64,000 bases of DNA from Leishmania martiniquensis (GCF_017916325.1 NC_090150.1:64501-128500), one strand, 5' to 3'; positions 38,201-48,176 are shown, counted from the stretch's first letter. Program-made: numbers and translations. The notes: generated by a model from the letters alone, not told the origin.

Positions 38201-41019
38201 TCTTTGTGCGCGTGCAGGATGTGAGTGACCCCACAGCACCGTCGACCACCTCCCTCAACTGCCCACTCAACCCTCAGAGCTTGGGCACGGCGATCTGGCG
38301 CGCCACCGCTACCTCGCAGCACCTCCCGGGTAATGCGCCGCACAGGTTTGCTGAGTCACGTGCGCGAACTGTGAATGAACTCACGGCACAGCTCCGGCTA
38401 CTCTGCTGCCCTGCTGCGGGACGTGTACTCACGAATGAGTCCCTGGCGCCGCGGCAGCTGGCAGAGCCCTTCCGTCTTGGGGACTACCGCCTGGCGGAGG
38501 CGACCTGCGCCAAACTGAAGGAGACGAATAAGGCGTTCCGCGGCACTCTGCCAGCCATGCCGGCGCCGCAGTCCTTCGAGTGGAGCGTTGCTCCTCGGGG
38601 TGCGGCTGTAGCTATCGCCGCTAGGGACGCACTCGCAGCTGAGGCAGAGGTGTGGGCGACCGTTATGCAGTATTCGGAGCAGCTGTACCATCTGGTGGCA
38701 AAGGAGGTATTCACGGACGGATCGGCGCAATCGGAGTGCCCTGCTGTGCCACCAGCTGCAGCGACACTCAATACTGCGGCTCGTTTTACCCGCATCGATC
38801 AGAGCTACGCACGGGCCAAGGAGGCGATTACGGCGCACACAGCTTACGCTGTTCCCCACCTCGAGGACTGTCTCGCTCTCCTGCTTCGATTTTCGGTAGA
38901 TTTGTGTCTTGGCCAGCTCGCCGCTTCAGTGCGCCTGCTCTGCGAGAGCGTCTCACGCCATCATCGGATGGAGGCGGGGGCGCTTGGCGCGTCCACCTCC
39001 GTCTCGGCGAGCAACGACAAATACGTTGACGAGGAGCTTCTCAGCGTAGCACCACGACTCTCCCTTGATGCTGCGCGAGCACTGATCGACTCCTTGCGTT
39101 CTGTGGACGCAAGAGAGACCAGTGCTACGCTATTGGCGGAGCTAGCGAAGGTGTACTGGCCGCAGGTGACCGCGGCCGCAGCGAAGGTGGCCGTGCAGCA
39201 TTTCAAAAGTAGCTCCCTGCAGAACTTAGCGGGCGCTGCCCGCCCGTCCACTACGAGTACGCCGCAGCCACAGCCGCAGACGCAGGCTATCACAGACAAG
39301 AGCGAATCCGCCGGGGACAGCGACGCAGGCACAACGGCTCAGAGGCAAGGGGCCAATATCATGGCCGAGGAGCACATCCCAGCAGCTGTGCAGCTCCTCC
39401 TCGAGCACGCCATCAACGCGCCGGCCCCCATGGCGCGCGTGGCGCTGCTTCTGCAGGAGTCACAGCGGATGGTTGCCGCCGCGCGCGACGGCGCCGACGC
39501 TTGGGTGGAGCTTCTGTACCGCGAAGTGCTTGGCATGCACACAGCGGCGCCATTCTCGACTGTGCCACGCGTACGCCGGCCGTGCAGTCTCGACGAGCTC
39601 GCTGACGGTCCTCTGGCTGTACTGCGCACCGACGATGACGACGCAGCAAATCTACCGCGCCCTAGCCCATGGCGGTGCGGTCAGCTGGAGCTGTTACTGA
39701 GCTCCGTTCGCCCCACTACACCAAAGGCTACGGTGCCCACGGAGAGGCTTGAGCGTGGGCTCCTTGTGCATCAGCTGCAGCGACTCTGGCGCTTCCTGCC
39801 CGATATCTCTGCCGAGCTGGCAGCAAAGGCGAAGTATTCAATGTTTGCCCATGAGGCGACGGCCCCAGTGCCAGCGGCGTGTATGGCCCGGCCGGTCACT
39901 TTCGCCTCAGCGGCGCCAGGCCCCCTTGCGCTTCCCGACACGTCGCTCGATGCGTACCTGCTGAGCAGCTGCCCCTGCCGCCCCTCCTTCGAGCTCCGCT
40001 TTCCTTTCCTCACCACGGCAGACGTAAAGTGTTTGTCTTCAGCCGCGGCAGCCGAGGCAGCATCCACGGTGGCTGTGGCGAGACCAGCGGTGATGGACCT
40101 CGAGCTGTGGCTGGCAAACCTCGCGCTTCACCGTTGCTGCTTTTGCACGAAGTGGGACGCCTCAGCCGCCGAGGTTGGCGGTGGGGATTCGGAGCTGGCG
40201 CCAGTGCAGACATCTCGGTGCACGCGACCGTGCGCCTCGATGCCTAGCTCTGGCGCGGTGCGGCACACCATCGTCACCCTTCCGGCTTGTGTGCTGTCGC
40301 AACACGCCACGTTCTGCTCAACAGCAACGACACCTTTGCCGCCTCCCGTCACGATCCCGCCTCCCTCGCCGAGCGAGATGCCAGCAGAGTGGGTGTTCGT
40401 GCAGTGGTGGTGGCGCGCGTCGCGTGAGGAGGGCACGTGGAGTCAGGCCGAGGACGTGCAGCGGTGCTATGCGCTGTGGCGAATCTTGCTAGGGCATGTT
40501 CCACCACCGCCGCTCTCCGTTGCCGAATCGGCGGTGTCAACGCCCCCGACGATGGCTCCTCTTTTGCCCACCCTCTTGCGCCTCCTTGTGGGAATCGGTA
40601 GGCGTGTCGGCGCTACAGAGGAGCGGGTGCGGCGTGCCTTCCACTGCCTGGCGGCTTTGCGGCGAGTGCGTGCAAACGAGCTCGACACCGGTGCCGACGC
40701 CGTGGAGGAGGACGCTGAAGTCGATGCGGCAGTGTCCACCGAGGATGAGATGACGCTCACCGTCGATGAATGTGCTGCATTGGGTCGGCTGCTGAGCTCG
40801 ACACCTCACACCGTCAGCAGCAGTCTCTCTCCAAGAACAGCATCCACAACAGGAGCGGAGGCGGCGGCGGCGGAAGCCACGCCTGAGATAGAAATCGGCG
40901 GGCACGAGTTCATGACAGACGTGCAGCTGCTCCTGCAAGTGGAAGGTACAAAGGGTGTGACGCTGCCGTTGCTGCTTTCCTCGAGGTGGGCCAGTCTCCT
41001 GATAAGGGAGCACTTCTAG
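35251..41019 (+). CDS. Large (1922-residue) protein with a divergent adenylate-kinase-like segment
   Basis: 1922 residues from the ATG at 35251. Ala/Ser-rich linkers separate more ordered blocks. The N-terminus (about 10-75) and residues 165-230 (WRERKRQEAAVWCERVARGL) are charged helices. At 626-650 RTLFLVGFPDSASFAEALAR looks like a strand/P-loop start without the GK lysine. At 737-757 LGVLATFLVYDLPTRQRRLEA resembles the adenylate-kinase GFLLDGFPRTxxQAxxLE segment, preceded by a helix (AVSAIVEELQAT). Helical regions follow up to the C-terminus (DECAALGRLL). Length, a charged N-terminal part, a degenerate adenylate-kinase module and a long helical C-half recall central-apparatus SPEF2/CPC1 proteins, but no CH domain is visible. 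I regard SPEF2-like as a hypothesis. GC-rich coding throughout, with no frame break. Confidence 0.8.
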   Translation: MIHTSTDGSAARTAADLDEMDNKLRRLGLNVDHPTTTPPALSFLAAHNSADYIHSIRAAKAEKQQERLDRSARLAAAVEKQQSSSAAAAMPLTAGTVPGASTVDRTAAGDKALLASDAADAALWVTQKWKSDRAQQLDAERMLKAAADRQQSRTENDQLPSVSPSSSMVPLSLKATAPKWRERKRQEAAVWCERVARGLAELAMEVSDNRHLPATGLDGRPVYRLHQDLSVTQWRQWVEQLVFPESFPTAAAENLRCGDGGAAGTDSEVAIVSPSRSADAPQQTVDADLQLEAAKCIESATEAEAQEAVQAQTEAVTCVLAQLHAEVARQRKAAEEAVRQAADEANLSASLTAESGVDVAGTPRREELLPGWAQRMPPAACFVYGDDLSGVRLLANTVDLCALRKLYQQQQATTHSPHRRLPSSHQGLLGAGESAEPTASDFPSTAPSAAAPPKDPLSLFVVSEIGVESSDPALTDGGAVATYVTPRTLLGSGGLAAVGGDGKRSGSAGRSQRTQPHSSAGGGNAVGGGSAAQGTAASAASGTNSGAAHRFCQRLAAMSSDGRRESDQLIDAIVREVVRVHRHNLGVLAGDRMPSWTPKPAAAGLGVIEEESSHPSVAALASVPLRTLFLVGFPDSASFAEALARRLKQATAAAEMELMDMEGRRRLTERQAAVAAAAAAEGGRQRSPSPAKGTKGASPGLARSKGSRLAKNLAGAEEQAVSAIVEELQATVAMPPLGVLATFLVYDLPTRQRRLEAASFATDAAPAQRASGDDGEDDLSASVGVGGAGVLRTVGPEYSHPVYNPPAEDIQSCGSLSVNKELAPTLTTGVRRGGPSGTSSLSFSLFPLFTASAPTVATSAASLCVHTWNIERLRTELKQQHSQQHRQRQDWTAAVVDNGKQGSADHLVGVQPGTTTFPRHSAKRRDKPTASPSTNFVSAPSDLERASAGARRVSVAAAARAAELSGAAALVKLSEEKGLPRVLFFVRVQDVSDPTAPSTTSLNCPLNPQSLGTAIWRATATSQHLPGNAPHRFAESRARTVNELTAQLRLLCCPAAGRVLTNESLAPRQLAEPFRLGDYRLAEATCAKLKETNKAFRGTLPAMPAPQSFEWSVAPRGAAVAIAARDALAAEAEVWATVMQYSEQLYHLVAKEVFTDGSAQSECPAVPPAAATLNTAARFTRIDQSYARAKEAITAHTAYAVPHLEDCLALLLRFSVDLCLGQLAASVRLLCESVSRHHRMEAGALGASTSVSASNDKYVDEELLSVAPRLSLDAARALIDSLRSVDARETSATLLAELAKVYWPQVTAAAAKVAVQHFKSSSLQNLAGAARPSTTSTPQPQPQTQAITDKSESAGDSDAGTTAQRQGANIMAEEHIPAAVQLLLEHAINAPAPMARVALLLQESQRMVAAARDGADAWVELLYREVLGMHTAAPFSTVPRVRRPCSLDELADGPLAVLRTDDDDAANLPRPSPWRCGQLELLLSSVRPTTPKATVPTERLERGLLVHQLQRLWRFLPDISAELAAKAKYSMFAHEATAPVPAACMARPVTFASAAPGPLALPDTSLDAYLLSSCPCRPSFELRFPFLTTADVKCLSSAAAAEAASTVAVARPAVMDLELWLANLALHRCCFCTKWDASAAEVGGGDSELAPVQTSRCTRPCASMPSSGAVRHTIVTLPACVLSQHATFCSTATTPLPPPVTIPPPSPSEMPAEWVFVQWWWRASREEGTWSQAEDVQRCYALWRILLGHVPPPPLSVAESAVSTPPTMAPLLPTLLRLLVGIGRRVGATEERVRRAFHCLAALRRVRANELDTGADAVEEDAEVDAAVSTEDEMTLTVDECAALGRLLSSTPHTVSSSLSPRTASTTGAEAAAAEATPEIEIGGHEFMTDVQLLLQVEGTKGVTLPLLLSSRWASLLIREHF

Positions 41020-42495
41020 AGAGCGGAGAACAGTGGCGGCAGGACCGGGAGGGACTCGGCCGGTGATACCGAGGGCGCTCTCAGTGCCTGCAGCGTGAGG
41101 TAAACACTGCCAACGGGCAGCCTGTCAAGGCGGTCCTCTTGCTGCCACGGTGATAGGGACTTGCGCAGAGGAAGAAGGTGGACCCCCCTTCCCTCCTCTT
41201 TTTCCTCCACCATTATGCCGCTGTTGGGGAGACACATCTCGTTGGATGGCACAGTGGGTAGCGGCAGCGCCGGCTTGACCGCTGATGAGATCCGCATGGA
41301 CTCCTACATGCGCGGCGCACATGTAAAGATGGATGTACAGAATTTCTTTGTCATGGACTAAGTGCGCATGCATGTGCGTCGATGTGTGCCTGTCCACACA
41401 CACCTATACAGAGGGTGAGGGTGAGAGGGGATGAACGGCCCTCGGATGGGCGCGGCTTTCGTCCTCCTCTGCATTTCTCCGTGCGGAACGCACGCACCCC
41501 TCCCCTTCTCTGACTGCCTGCCGCCCCTCTCTCTCACGTGTCGACTTCTTTTTGTGCATTGTTGTGCCACTCATGTGCCGACCGCCTTTGGAGTCTTTCC
41601 CTCCTCTCCGCTGGCGCGCTCTTGACGCACTCCTCCCTCCCTCTCCCCCGACACACACACACACGTCTCTCCTCTGCGTATCAAAGCTGAAACCGACAAG
41701 CAACAGGCGAAACAGCCGCGTGGCACTGCTTGCAGGCGCATTCATTGGCTGCCGCATCTATTGCACGCCTCCACACACATTGAAGCCGACCGTGCGGCGA
41801 AGAGGAAAGTGTGCGGAGGGGAGGAGCGGAGATCAAAGGCGATGCGCGACCGTGCGACCCCGCATAGCTTCTCTGTCTCCCCCTCCCTCTTCTCAATCTC
41901 CCTGATGGGGCGAGGTTAGGTGTGACAGCTGTGATGACATCAGTAGCGCGCTCAAGACACACCGGCTAGTAAGCGATGCAGGATGAGTTCTCGTACGCTG
42001 CTGTGTCGCTGCCAGCGTCGATTCACAGACTTTTGCGACTGGCTCGTCCCGCCGCCTAATTGTGTGATCGGCGCCATCTTGCCTCCTCCGCTCGATGTGC
42101 TCGCTGCGCCTCCTGTTCCCAAGCAATTCAGCCTTCTCCCTCCCTCCCTTCACGGGACACCGTCGCCAAACACAATGGTGTGTGTGTGTGTGTGTTTGGA
42201 TGCACCTTTTCACCCGCGGCCCTCTCTCTGCCGTGGCCTACGTGCACACGGCCACTGCCATTTTCGTTTTTTTCCCGCTTCGCACGTCTCTCGCGCTCGC
42301 TGCAGTCGCGTGCTTGTGCAACTGTGTGAGTGCGTGGACCTGCGTGTGCCTGCGCAGATACTACCCCCCACCCACCCCGGTGTCCTGCCTCGCCTTCACT
42401 ATCTTTCCCCGCAGTCCTTTTCTGATCACCCGGGCATAGACGCAAGTGTGAACGCATTGAAGCACCTACAGACACAGCGCTCACACGTCTTCAAA
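41020..42495. other. Intergenic region between the large protein gene and the 481-residue coiled-coil protein gene
   Basis: 1.5 kb. A possible 48-codon ORF lies at 41215-41361. The rest is pyrimidine-rich UTR-type sequence with (CA)n/(GT)n runs (42178-42196). A long in-frame extension upstream of the coiled-coil gene (from 41983) translates to UTR-like residues and is not included in that CDS. Confidence 0.55.
41215..41361 (+). CDS. Possible 48-residue small protein
   Basis: The ATG at 41215 opens 48 codons with balanced, protein-like composition (start MPLLGRHISLDGTVG, end KMDVQNFFVMD), unlike the His/Thr/Ser/Leu-rich translations of neighbouring UTR. A C/T-rich tract (about 41186-41211) sits directly upstream. 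The surrounding frame reaches back to 41161. Against it: no recognised family, very short, and no AG between the tract and the ATG, so the mRNA would need an upstream splice site. It could also be a chance ORF in the 3' UTR of the large gene. Confidence 0.35.
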   Translation: MPLLGRHISLDGTVGSGSAGLTADEIRMDSYMRGAHVKMDVQNFFVMD

Positions 42496-43941
42496 ATGGA
42501 GACCTACAAGGATGTCATTGTAAGTCAGCCACCGGCGATGTACGCACAGTCAGGCTACACGGCGCACTTTGCTGTAGAAAATTACAAGGGCATCTTGCTT
42601 TGCCAGCGACCGTCCAACCTCGGATCGGCATCCAGGTTTGGCGGGGCTGGCAGCTGCGATGGCTACGGCGAGGCAGGCGCGTCTTTTGCCCCGTTCATTC
42701 CTTCGAATCCCACCGGCAACCCTCTCGGCTACGGGCCGTCCAAGGAGAGTCGTGATATCCGTTCTGAGCAGGAGGCATTGCGCGCGGCTAATCAGCGGCA
42801 GCGCCAAACAAAGTCTTCGCAGGCCCTCTCGCGTCACCGTCGCTGGCTGCGTAGCTTTGCGCGGCAGATGAAATCAATGAAGGAGTCGGACCGGCAGCTC
42901 GAGGTGGAGGCAGCACAGCGAGCCGCCAGGATGCGAGAGGCGGAGAAGCGCAAGCGAGTAGATCAGCAGCGGCAGCAGGAGACCGCCATTGCTGCCACCA
43001 CAGAAAACGCCAAGGCACCGGCCTACGACGTGCACAAGGCAATGGGGGCGCATGTGGCGGCCACGCTTAAGGCCTCGACCGCTGCAGCGCCCGCGCCATC
43101 CTCCCGTAAGCCAAAGTGGGCCTTGACAGAAGAGGAGGCGATAGACGCTGAGCTCAATGTGGACCGTGACCTCCTGGACTTCGCCGAGGACCTTGACTAC
43201 GAGAAGTTCATCACCGACTTTGAGGTGGCGGAGGCGCTGAGTGTGATGCGGGATCGCGTGGAGGAAATTGCGAGGGCGAACAACTGGTCTGTAGAGGATA
43301 TCCGCCGAGCGAACAGCAACGAAGACGACGATCTTCTCTCCGTCATGACTCCGTCCGAGGCGCAACTCGTTCTCCGCAGTAAGCAGCAGCAGCAACCGCA
43401 AGAGGGTGATGCCACCACTGCTGGGGCTCGAGCTGCACTTCCACAGTCGTTGGCAGTGCACGCGCACGACTGGGATAGCAGCAGCACCCTTCGGGGCCGG
43501 CTTCTCAAAAAGGCGATAAGCCGTGACGCCCTCGCCCTGGCGGAGCGCCTTTTTGCCGCCTCGCCGTCGCTGCAGAAGATCCACACGCGGCACAGCCTCG
43601 CGCGTGTGCTGCAGCGGTGCGCTTTGGATGGCCACGTTAATGTAACGGAGGACATGCTGTTGCAGCAGGCGTCCAAGGGTAGCGCGGTGAAGAGCGGGGG
43701 CCCCGGTGTGAGTGGTAACGCCGCGTCGCCCTCCCCTGCCGCGCTGGACCCTCCAGCGCTTACAGAGCCGTTAGTGGTGAAGATAGGCGCGGATGCCATA
43801 CCCATGCCTTATAGCAGCGCGGACGGAGTCTCCGGTGGCTCCGCCGCAGGTGCGCAACCCGCACGCATTCTTCGAGAGCTTCAGCAGTCGAAGGAGCGCA
43901 CACAAGGGCTGCCGTACCTCTACCGCTGCCCCGCCATTTAG
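42496..43941 (+). CDS. Coiled-coil protein of unknown function
   Basis: 481 residues from the ATG at 42496 (METYKDVIVSQPP). The N-terminus holds a compact segment with FAVENYKGILLCQRP (about 28-42) and SNPTGNPLGYGPSKESRD. A charged helical region follows (about 88-165, Arg/Gln/Glu-rich, RHRRWLRSFARQMKSMKESDRQ), then an acidic block DLLDFAEDLDYEKFITDFEVAEAL (about 231-254). The C-terminal third is Ala/Ser/Gln-rich, ending in LPYLYRCPAI. The layout resembles axonemal or basal-body coiled-coil proteins, but I cannot name the family. It lies directly upstream of RPA2. Confidence 0.78.
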   Translation: METYKDVIVSQPPAMYAQSGYTAHFAVENYKGILLCQRPSNLGSASRFGGAGSCDGYGEAGASFAPFIPSNPTGNPLGYGPSKESRDIRSEQEALRAANQRQRQTKSSQALSRHRRWLRSFARQMKSMKESDRQLEVEAAQRAARMREAEKRKRVDQQRQQETAIAATTENAKAPAYDVHKAMGAHVAATLKASTAAAPAPSSRKPKWALTEEEAIDAELNVDRDLLDFAEDLDYEKFITDFEVAEALSVMRDRVEEIARANNWSVEDIRRANSNEDDDLLSVMTPSEAQLVLRSKQQQQPQEGDATTAGARAALPQSLAVHAHDWDSSSTLRGRLLKKAISRDALALAERLFAASPSLQKIHTRHSLARVLQRCALDGHVNVTEDMLLQQASKGSAVKSGGPGVSGNAASPSPAALDPPALTEPLVVKIGADAIPMPYSSADGVSGGSAAGAQPARILRELQQSKERTQGLPYLYRCPAI

Positions 43942-45636
43942 ACTACACCTGATCGCAATCACAATCACACACACGCACACACACGCCTGTGTGAGCTGGT
44001 GGGGTCTGCGTGGATGTGCGCCATGGCATCACAACCCTTTTTTCTCTCTCTTTCATGTAAATCTTAGTGCATGTACAGTCGTGGGAGATGGTGTGTGTCC
44101 CTGTCTTAGTGCGTGTGCCATCTGCCTCTTTTCGTCTCTTCCCTCCTCTCTCTCTCCTCCAGCTGATCTTCTCTGTTGTGCACCTGTCTGCCTCTCTCTG
44201 TGCGTCTGTGTGTGTGTGTGTGTGCGTGTGGCAAAGCCGCCAGAGAAGAGAAAAGGTGCGCGGAGGTGTGGCGCATCGAAGAAAGAGGGGGGTGGAGAGC
44301 TGACCACACACACACACACACTCCCGCCGCACCCCTCTTGACACTACCGCAGTGATTCACCACAGCAATGCACGACACCGTTTCGAACCTACACGCACAA
44401 AAAAACGTAAGCGAAAGCAGCTGTTACCGCCGTTCTTTGGTGTGTGTGTGTGTGTATGTGTGATATCGCTTGCCGCAGTTTCCTATTCGGCCTCTCTCTT
44501 GTTACTGTGTAAGGAGATGATGCGGCAGCGAAGGTGTGCCTACACTGGCGTCTGCAATTCAATGAGCTTGAAGCATGTTTGGCTTGCATACACACACACG
44601 CACGCACGCACTTGTCAGTGCATAGGCACATGCGCAAGAGAATTAGTGCTCTCAGGGAAGGCGCTCCGGGCGCACTTGATGGTCAGCCTTTTTCAACTCG
44701 TGCATGCGCGTGTGCGTGCATGTGTGCCTACTCACGGTCATACTTTGCTGAAGCGTCACCGCCCCCCCTCCCCGACTTCTGACGACTCATGGCCGCCACT
44801 GCGCTGCGAACCCCCCCCCTCTCTTTTCCCCCCGCTCGTCTTCCTGTACATCACTTCGTTGCCTTTTCACTCCCCATCAATCGTTGCGCCCATTCCCATG
44901 CACGCGGGCGACGTTTGGCTATCGTCACGGCCGCCACGACTGCTTGGCAAACGTAAAAAGGAAGTCTGTGTCTCCAGCTGCCTTCAACGCTCTCTCCCTC
45001 TCCCAAAATATAGATCCCAGCAGCACGCGCTTCAAGAAACTGAATTGCATCAGTGCACCGCGAGTCGGTCAGGGTCATAAAGAGAAGCGCGCATCTAAGC
45101 GCAGAGAGCTCCATCGTCATACACGCATACATCTACACACGCGCATACGCTTGGGCATACAGATACGCTCACACACTTACACAAAGAGGTACTCATAGAA
45201 CATACGGCTCAGTGAGACACAGGGTACAGCTCTACAGGTGTCCCTTACCCCTTCTCAGACGTCGCTGACCACTGCCCCACTGGCCCATCTCTCTTCTTTT
45301 TTTTCTCCCACTCTCTCACGTGCGCTCGCAACCTATTTCACTTTGCTCGATTTCTTAACGCTTAGCATCCTGCGCTCTCTTCCTCGTCCTTCTCCTTCCT
45401 CCCTCACACCCGGCCCCCTCTTACCCTGCGAAGGAGTTGCACCACCAGAGCATAACAGTGAGCCGACCTACACACACATACGTGCTTGAACTACAGACAG
45501 ACGCACACCTCTTCTTCCCTCCGTCTCCAGGTGTATCCGGCTACCCGTGGCGGCTGCGAAAGTCGCTAGCTTCCTCTCCCTCGCCTTTGTTCGCACCTGC
45601 GTCGCCACACAATCCACGAGCGGACACTCACACACG
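43942..45636. other. Intergenic region between the coiled-coil gene and RPA2
   Basis: 1.7 kb rich in dinucleotide tracts: (CA)n at about 43965-43985 and 44308-44322, and (GT)n at 44205-44228 and 44440-44458. C-rich runs occur near 44805-44832 and T/C stretches near 45290-45420. Open frames here are low-complexity. Contains the coiled-coil gene's 3' UTR and the RPA2 splice-acceptor region. Confidence 0.55.
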
Positions 45637-46410
45637 ATGTTCGCGTCGACCTCCGGCAGCAACTTCGGTGGTGCCGTCGCGTCCTCGAACAGCAGCAGTG
45701 GCCAGCAGCCGCAGCGTCGCATGCATCCGATTCGCCCACTCACCATCAAGCAGATGCTTGAAGCTCAGAGCGTCGGTGGCGGTGTGATGGTGGTGGACGG
45801 CCGAGAGGTAACGCAAGCAACCGTAGTAGGCCGTGTGGTGGGCTACGAGAACGCAAACATGGCCGCTGGTGGTGCTGCCATCACGGCTAAGCACTTTGGA
45901 TATCGAATCACTGACAACACGGGCATGATTGTCGTGCGCCAGTGGATTGATGCGGACAGGATGCAGGAGCCCATTCCCCTCAACACGCATGTCCGAGCCT
46001 CTGGCACAGTGAACGTTTGGCAGCAGACCCCTATCGTCACAGGCACCGTGGTGAGCATGGCGGACAGCAACGAAATGAACTACCACATGCTGGACGCCAT
46101 TCTGACACATTTCCGCCTGACACAGGGCAACAAGCGTCCCTCGCACAGCGGCGCATCGATGCAGAACACTGCCTCAGCGGTTGGTGCTCAGAATATGCTG
46201 CCTGGCGGGGACAACCAAGTCCTGCTAACCGATCTCCTCGTTTCTTTTATAAAACAGCACGGCAACATGGGCGCAGGCATGTCGATGGATGAGCTGACCG
46301 TGGCAGCACAGCGCTACAGCTTCACCCATGGCGACGTGCGCACAGCGATGCGGACGCTGGCCGCAGAGGGCAAAGTCTACCAGACCCATGACAACCGCTT
46401 CAACATCTAA
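45637..46410 (+). CDS. RPA2: Replication protein A subunit 2 (RPA 28-kDa subunit)
   Basis: 257 residues from the ATG at 45637 (MFASTSGSNFGG). The frame is open 30 codons further back but that part is UTR-like. A Ser/Gly-rich N-tail (1-38, the usual phosphorylated tail of RPA2) precedes the OB fold at about 40-150 (RPLTIKQMLEAQ, TQATVVGRVVGYENA, GYRITDNTGMIVVRQWID, HVRASGTVNVWQQTPIV). A linker and a C-terminal winged helix follow (LLVSFIKQHG...MSMDELTVAAQRYSFTHGDVRTAMRTLAAEGKVYQTHDNRFNI). It is part of the single-strand DNA-binding RPA heterotrimer in replication and repair. All parts of the family are present. A degenerate SIDER-like element lies in its 3' region. Confidence 0.95.
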   Translation: MFASTSGSNFGGAVASSNSSSGQQPQRRMHPIRPLTIKQMLEAQSVGGGVMVVDGREVTQATVVGRVVGYENANMAAGGAAITAKHFGYRITDNTGMIVVRQWIDADRMQEPIPLNTHVRASGTVNVWQQTPIVTGTVVSMADSNEMNYHMLDAILTHFRLTQGNKRPSHSGASMQNTASAVGAQNMLPGGDNQVLLTDLLVSFIKQHGNMGAGMSMDELTVAAQRYSFTHGDVRTAMRTLAAEGKVYQTHDNRFNI

Positions 46411-46599
46411 GCAAAGGCCGGCGCTACTGAGTACCAACACCAGTACGAGTCGCATGTGCTCTACCCTCTTGTCGGTGTTTTTTCCCACCTCTCTCCACTC
46501 GCCAGATGTGACGGTGCGGAACATTCCGGTAACGGAGGCCGGTGTGGGGGTGGTGGTGGTGGGCTCAGTGCCCCACTCTGTCGCTCGCTCTCTCTCTTT

Positions 46600-46940
46600 G
46601 CAGGGAAGCCAAAGAAGCCCCTCCCACTCCATCCCACATTGCTCGCCAAGTGCCAAGACACCTTCATCGATGGCACTGGCACAGGCACCGGCCTTCTGCC
46701 TGTGTGTCGGGGGGAAGGGAGGAGGAAGGGGGGATGTATCGGTGCTGATGCCGGCTGTCAGGTCGTGAATGGCGCCGCGTCGGAGCTGCCTGCGGCGGTG
46801 TGCCCCTTCGGACCATCCATACAGAGGGCGAAGGACCAGCATGGCTCGAGCGCATCTCAAGCGGCACTCGTCTGCTCACTGGTGTGGGGAGTCGGGGGCA
46901 GCGTCCGTGACCAGATGACTGAGTGGTGGTCACTGTAACG
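46600..46940 (+). mobile_element. Degenerate SIDER-like element in the RPA2 3' region
   Basis: Around 46735-46790 the order of short matches (GATGTAT-GG-GCTGATGCCG, CAGGTC-TG-ATGGCGC-GCGTCG) follows the SIDER-like core at 17067-17120, with many substitutions. Upstream, a C-rich CCCCTCCCACTCCATCCC stretch also parallels the core's start. Boundaries are approximate and no A-tail is clear. Orientation is sense to transcription. It is far more diverged than the three left-arm copies. Confidence 0.55.
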
Positions 46941-48138
46941 CGCGTCTACACGACTACTTGGTACCACAAGATTCGGGAGTCTTTGTGTAAGGCAGGTCTA
47001 TGTAGAGAGGGGGGAGGGAGGCGTCGGAGTGGAGTGGGTACATCGCATATCGCACGGCAGTGAAATGGACATGTGGAACGAAAAGGCCATGAGAAACACC
47101 CCTACCCGCCGACTCCGCATGTTCTCTTCCGCGCACCCTTCCTTTATTGGCGAACCGCGTGAAGGTCTTTGCCATTCCGATTTCTTTTTTCGTCTGTCGC
47201 CCATTGGTGTGTGTCGTGTGTGTGTGTGTGCCGAGTGCGCAGCATCATCAGCTCGTTTTTTTCTCTATTTCGTTGGTTAACTAGTCTTTGAAGCGCTATC
47301 GCTTGCCGCGTGCACACAAAGCCGTGGGTGAACGGCGTAGGAAAGCGTACGACGCGAATGAGGAGGAGAGCGATGGGGGCGCGTGGATAACTTCATCCAG
47401 CCCTGCCCTCCTTGGCGGGAGCGTTGCCTCTCTTTCCACCTCGGCAGCCGGTTAGGATGCTGACGCATGCACGTGTTTCAATGCTGTGCCTTTGCTCGCC
47501 CCCCTCCTCCCCTCTGTTGCTGCCTTGCTTGCTCGCTCTTGCTGTTGTGTGCTGCTCCGTTGCAGCGCGCGTTGCCGTCTTCGCTGCACCTTAGGAATGT
47601 GGGGGAGATCGGACGAACCGGAGAAGAAGAATTCGCCCATGATGGGTGAGCGCCCGCCGGCAAGGTGCCATCGTCTCGCCCTATCCCTACAAGGGCACCG
47701 CCTATCTGCTCCACCAGAGACAGAGGCGACGGCCATCAGCCAGCGCCGCGGTACTTTCCTCCCTCTCTGCTTCGGAGCTGCGCATACCGGCGTGTGCACC
47801 GATAGCCAATCATCTGCGCCTCAGAGAGGGTCGGGGGGATCGAGAAAGACTCACAGGTGGGAAAGCACCAAAGGGCTCAACTCCGCACGCGTCAGCCGTG
47901 ACGAGCACTCTCCTCCCCAAACGTCTTTGCATCGATGCACACACGCGGAGGACGGCGTTGAGGTGTGGATCTCCTCGCTCGCTCACTCTTCCTCTTGTGT
48001 CTTTTCCTACAACTTACTCCCCGTCTTTCACATACCGAACCTCACCCGAAAACCGGCTGAAACACAGCCATCCGGTCGTCCTCCCTGACCTTCGACAGAC
48101 GTGCTCGTCACGCCAGTGCGCACACAAAGCAGCAGCAG

Positions 48139-48176
48139 TCCCCCCTCCCCCTCTCTCTCTCACGCCCAAGTGACAG
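48139..48176 (+). promoter_or_regulatory. Polypyrimidine tract and predicted trans-splice acceptor of p18 copy 1
   Basis: A C/T run is followed by AG at 48169-48170 and another at 48175-48176, only 9-15 bases before the ATG, predicting a very short 5' UTR. The same signal is duplicated at 50291-50328 ahead of copy 2. Confidence 0.55.

Noticed and set aside
44360..44400. tRNA B-box-like GGTTCGAA on the minus strand
   Set aside because: No A box, acceptor stem or cloverleaf could be built around it.
44352..45080. 242-codon plus-strand ORF upstream of RPA2
   Set aside because: Composition comes from (GT)n, (CA)n and T/C runs; no protein-like segment and no conserved motif.
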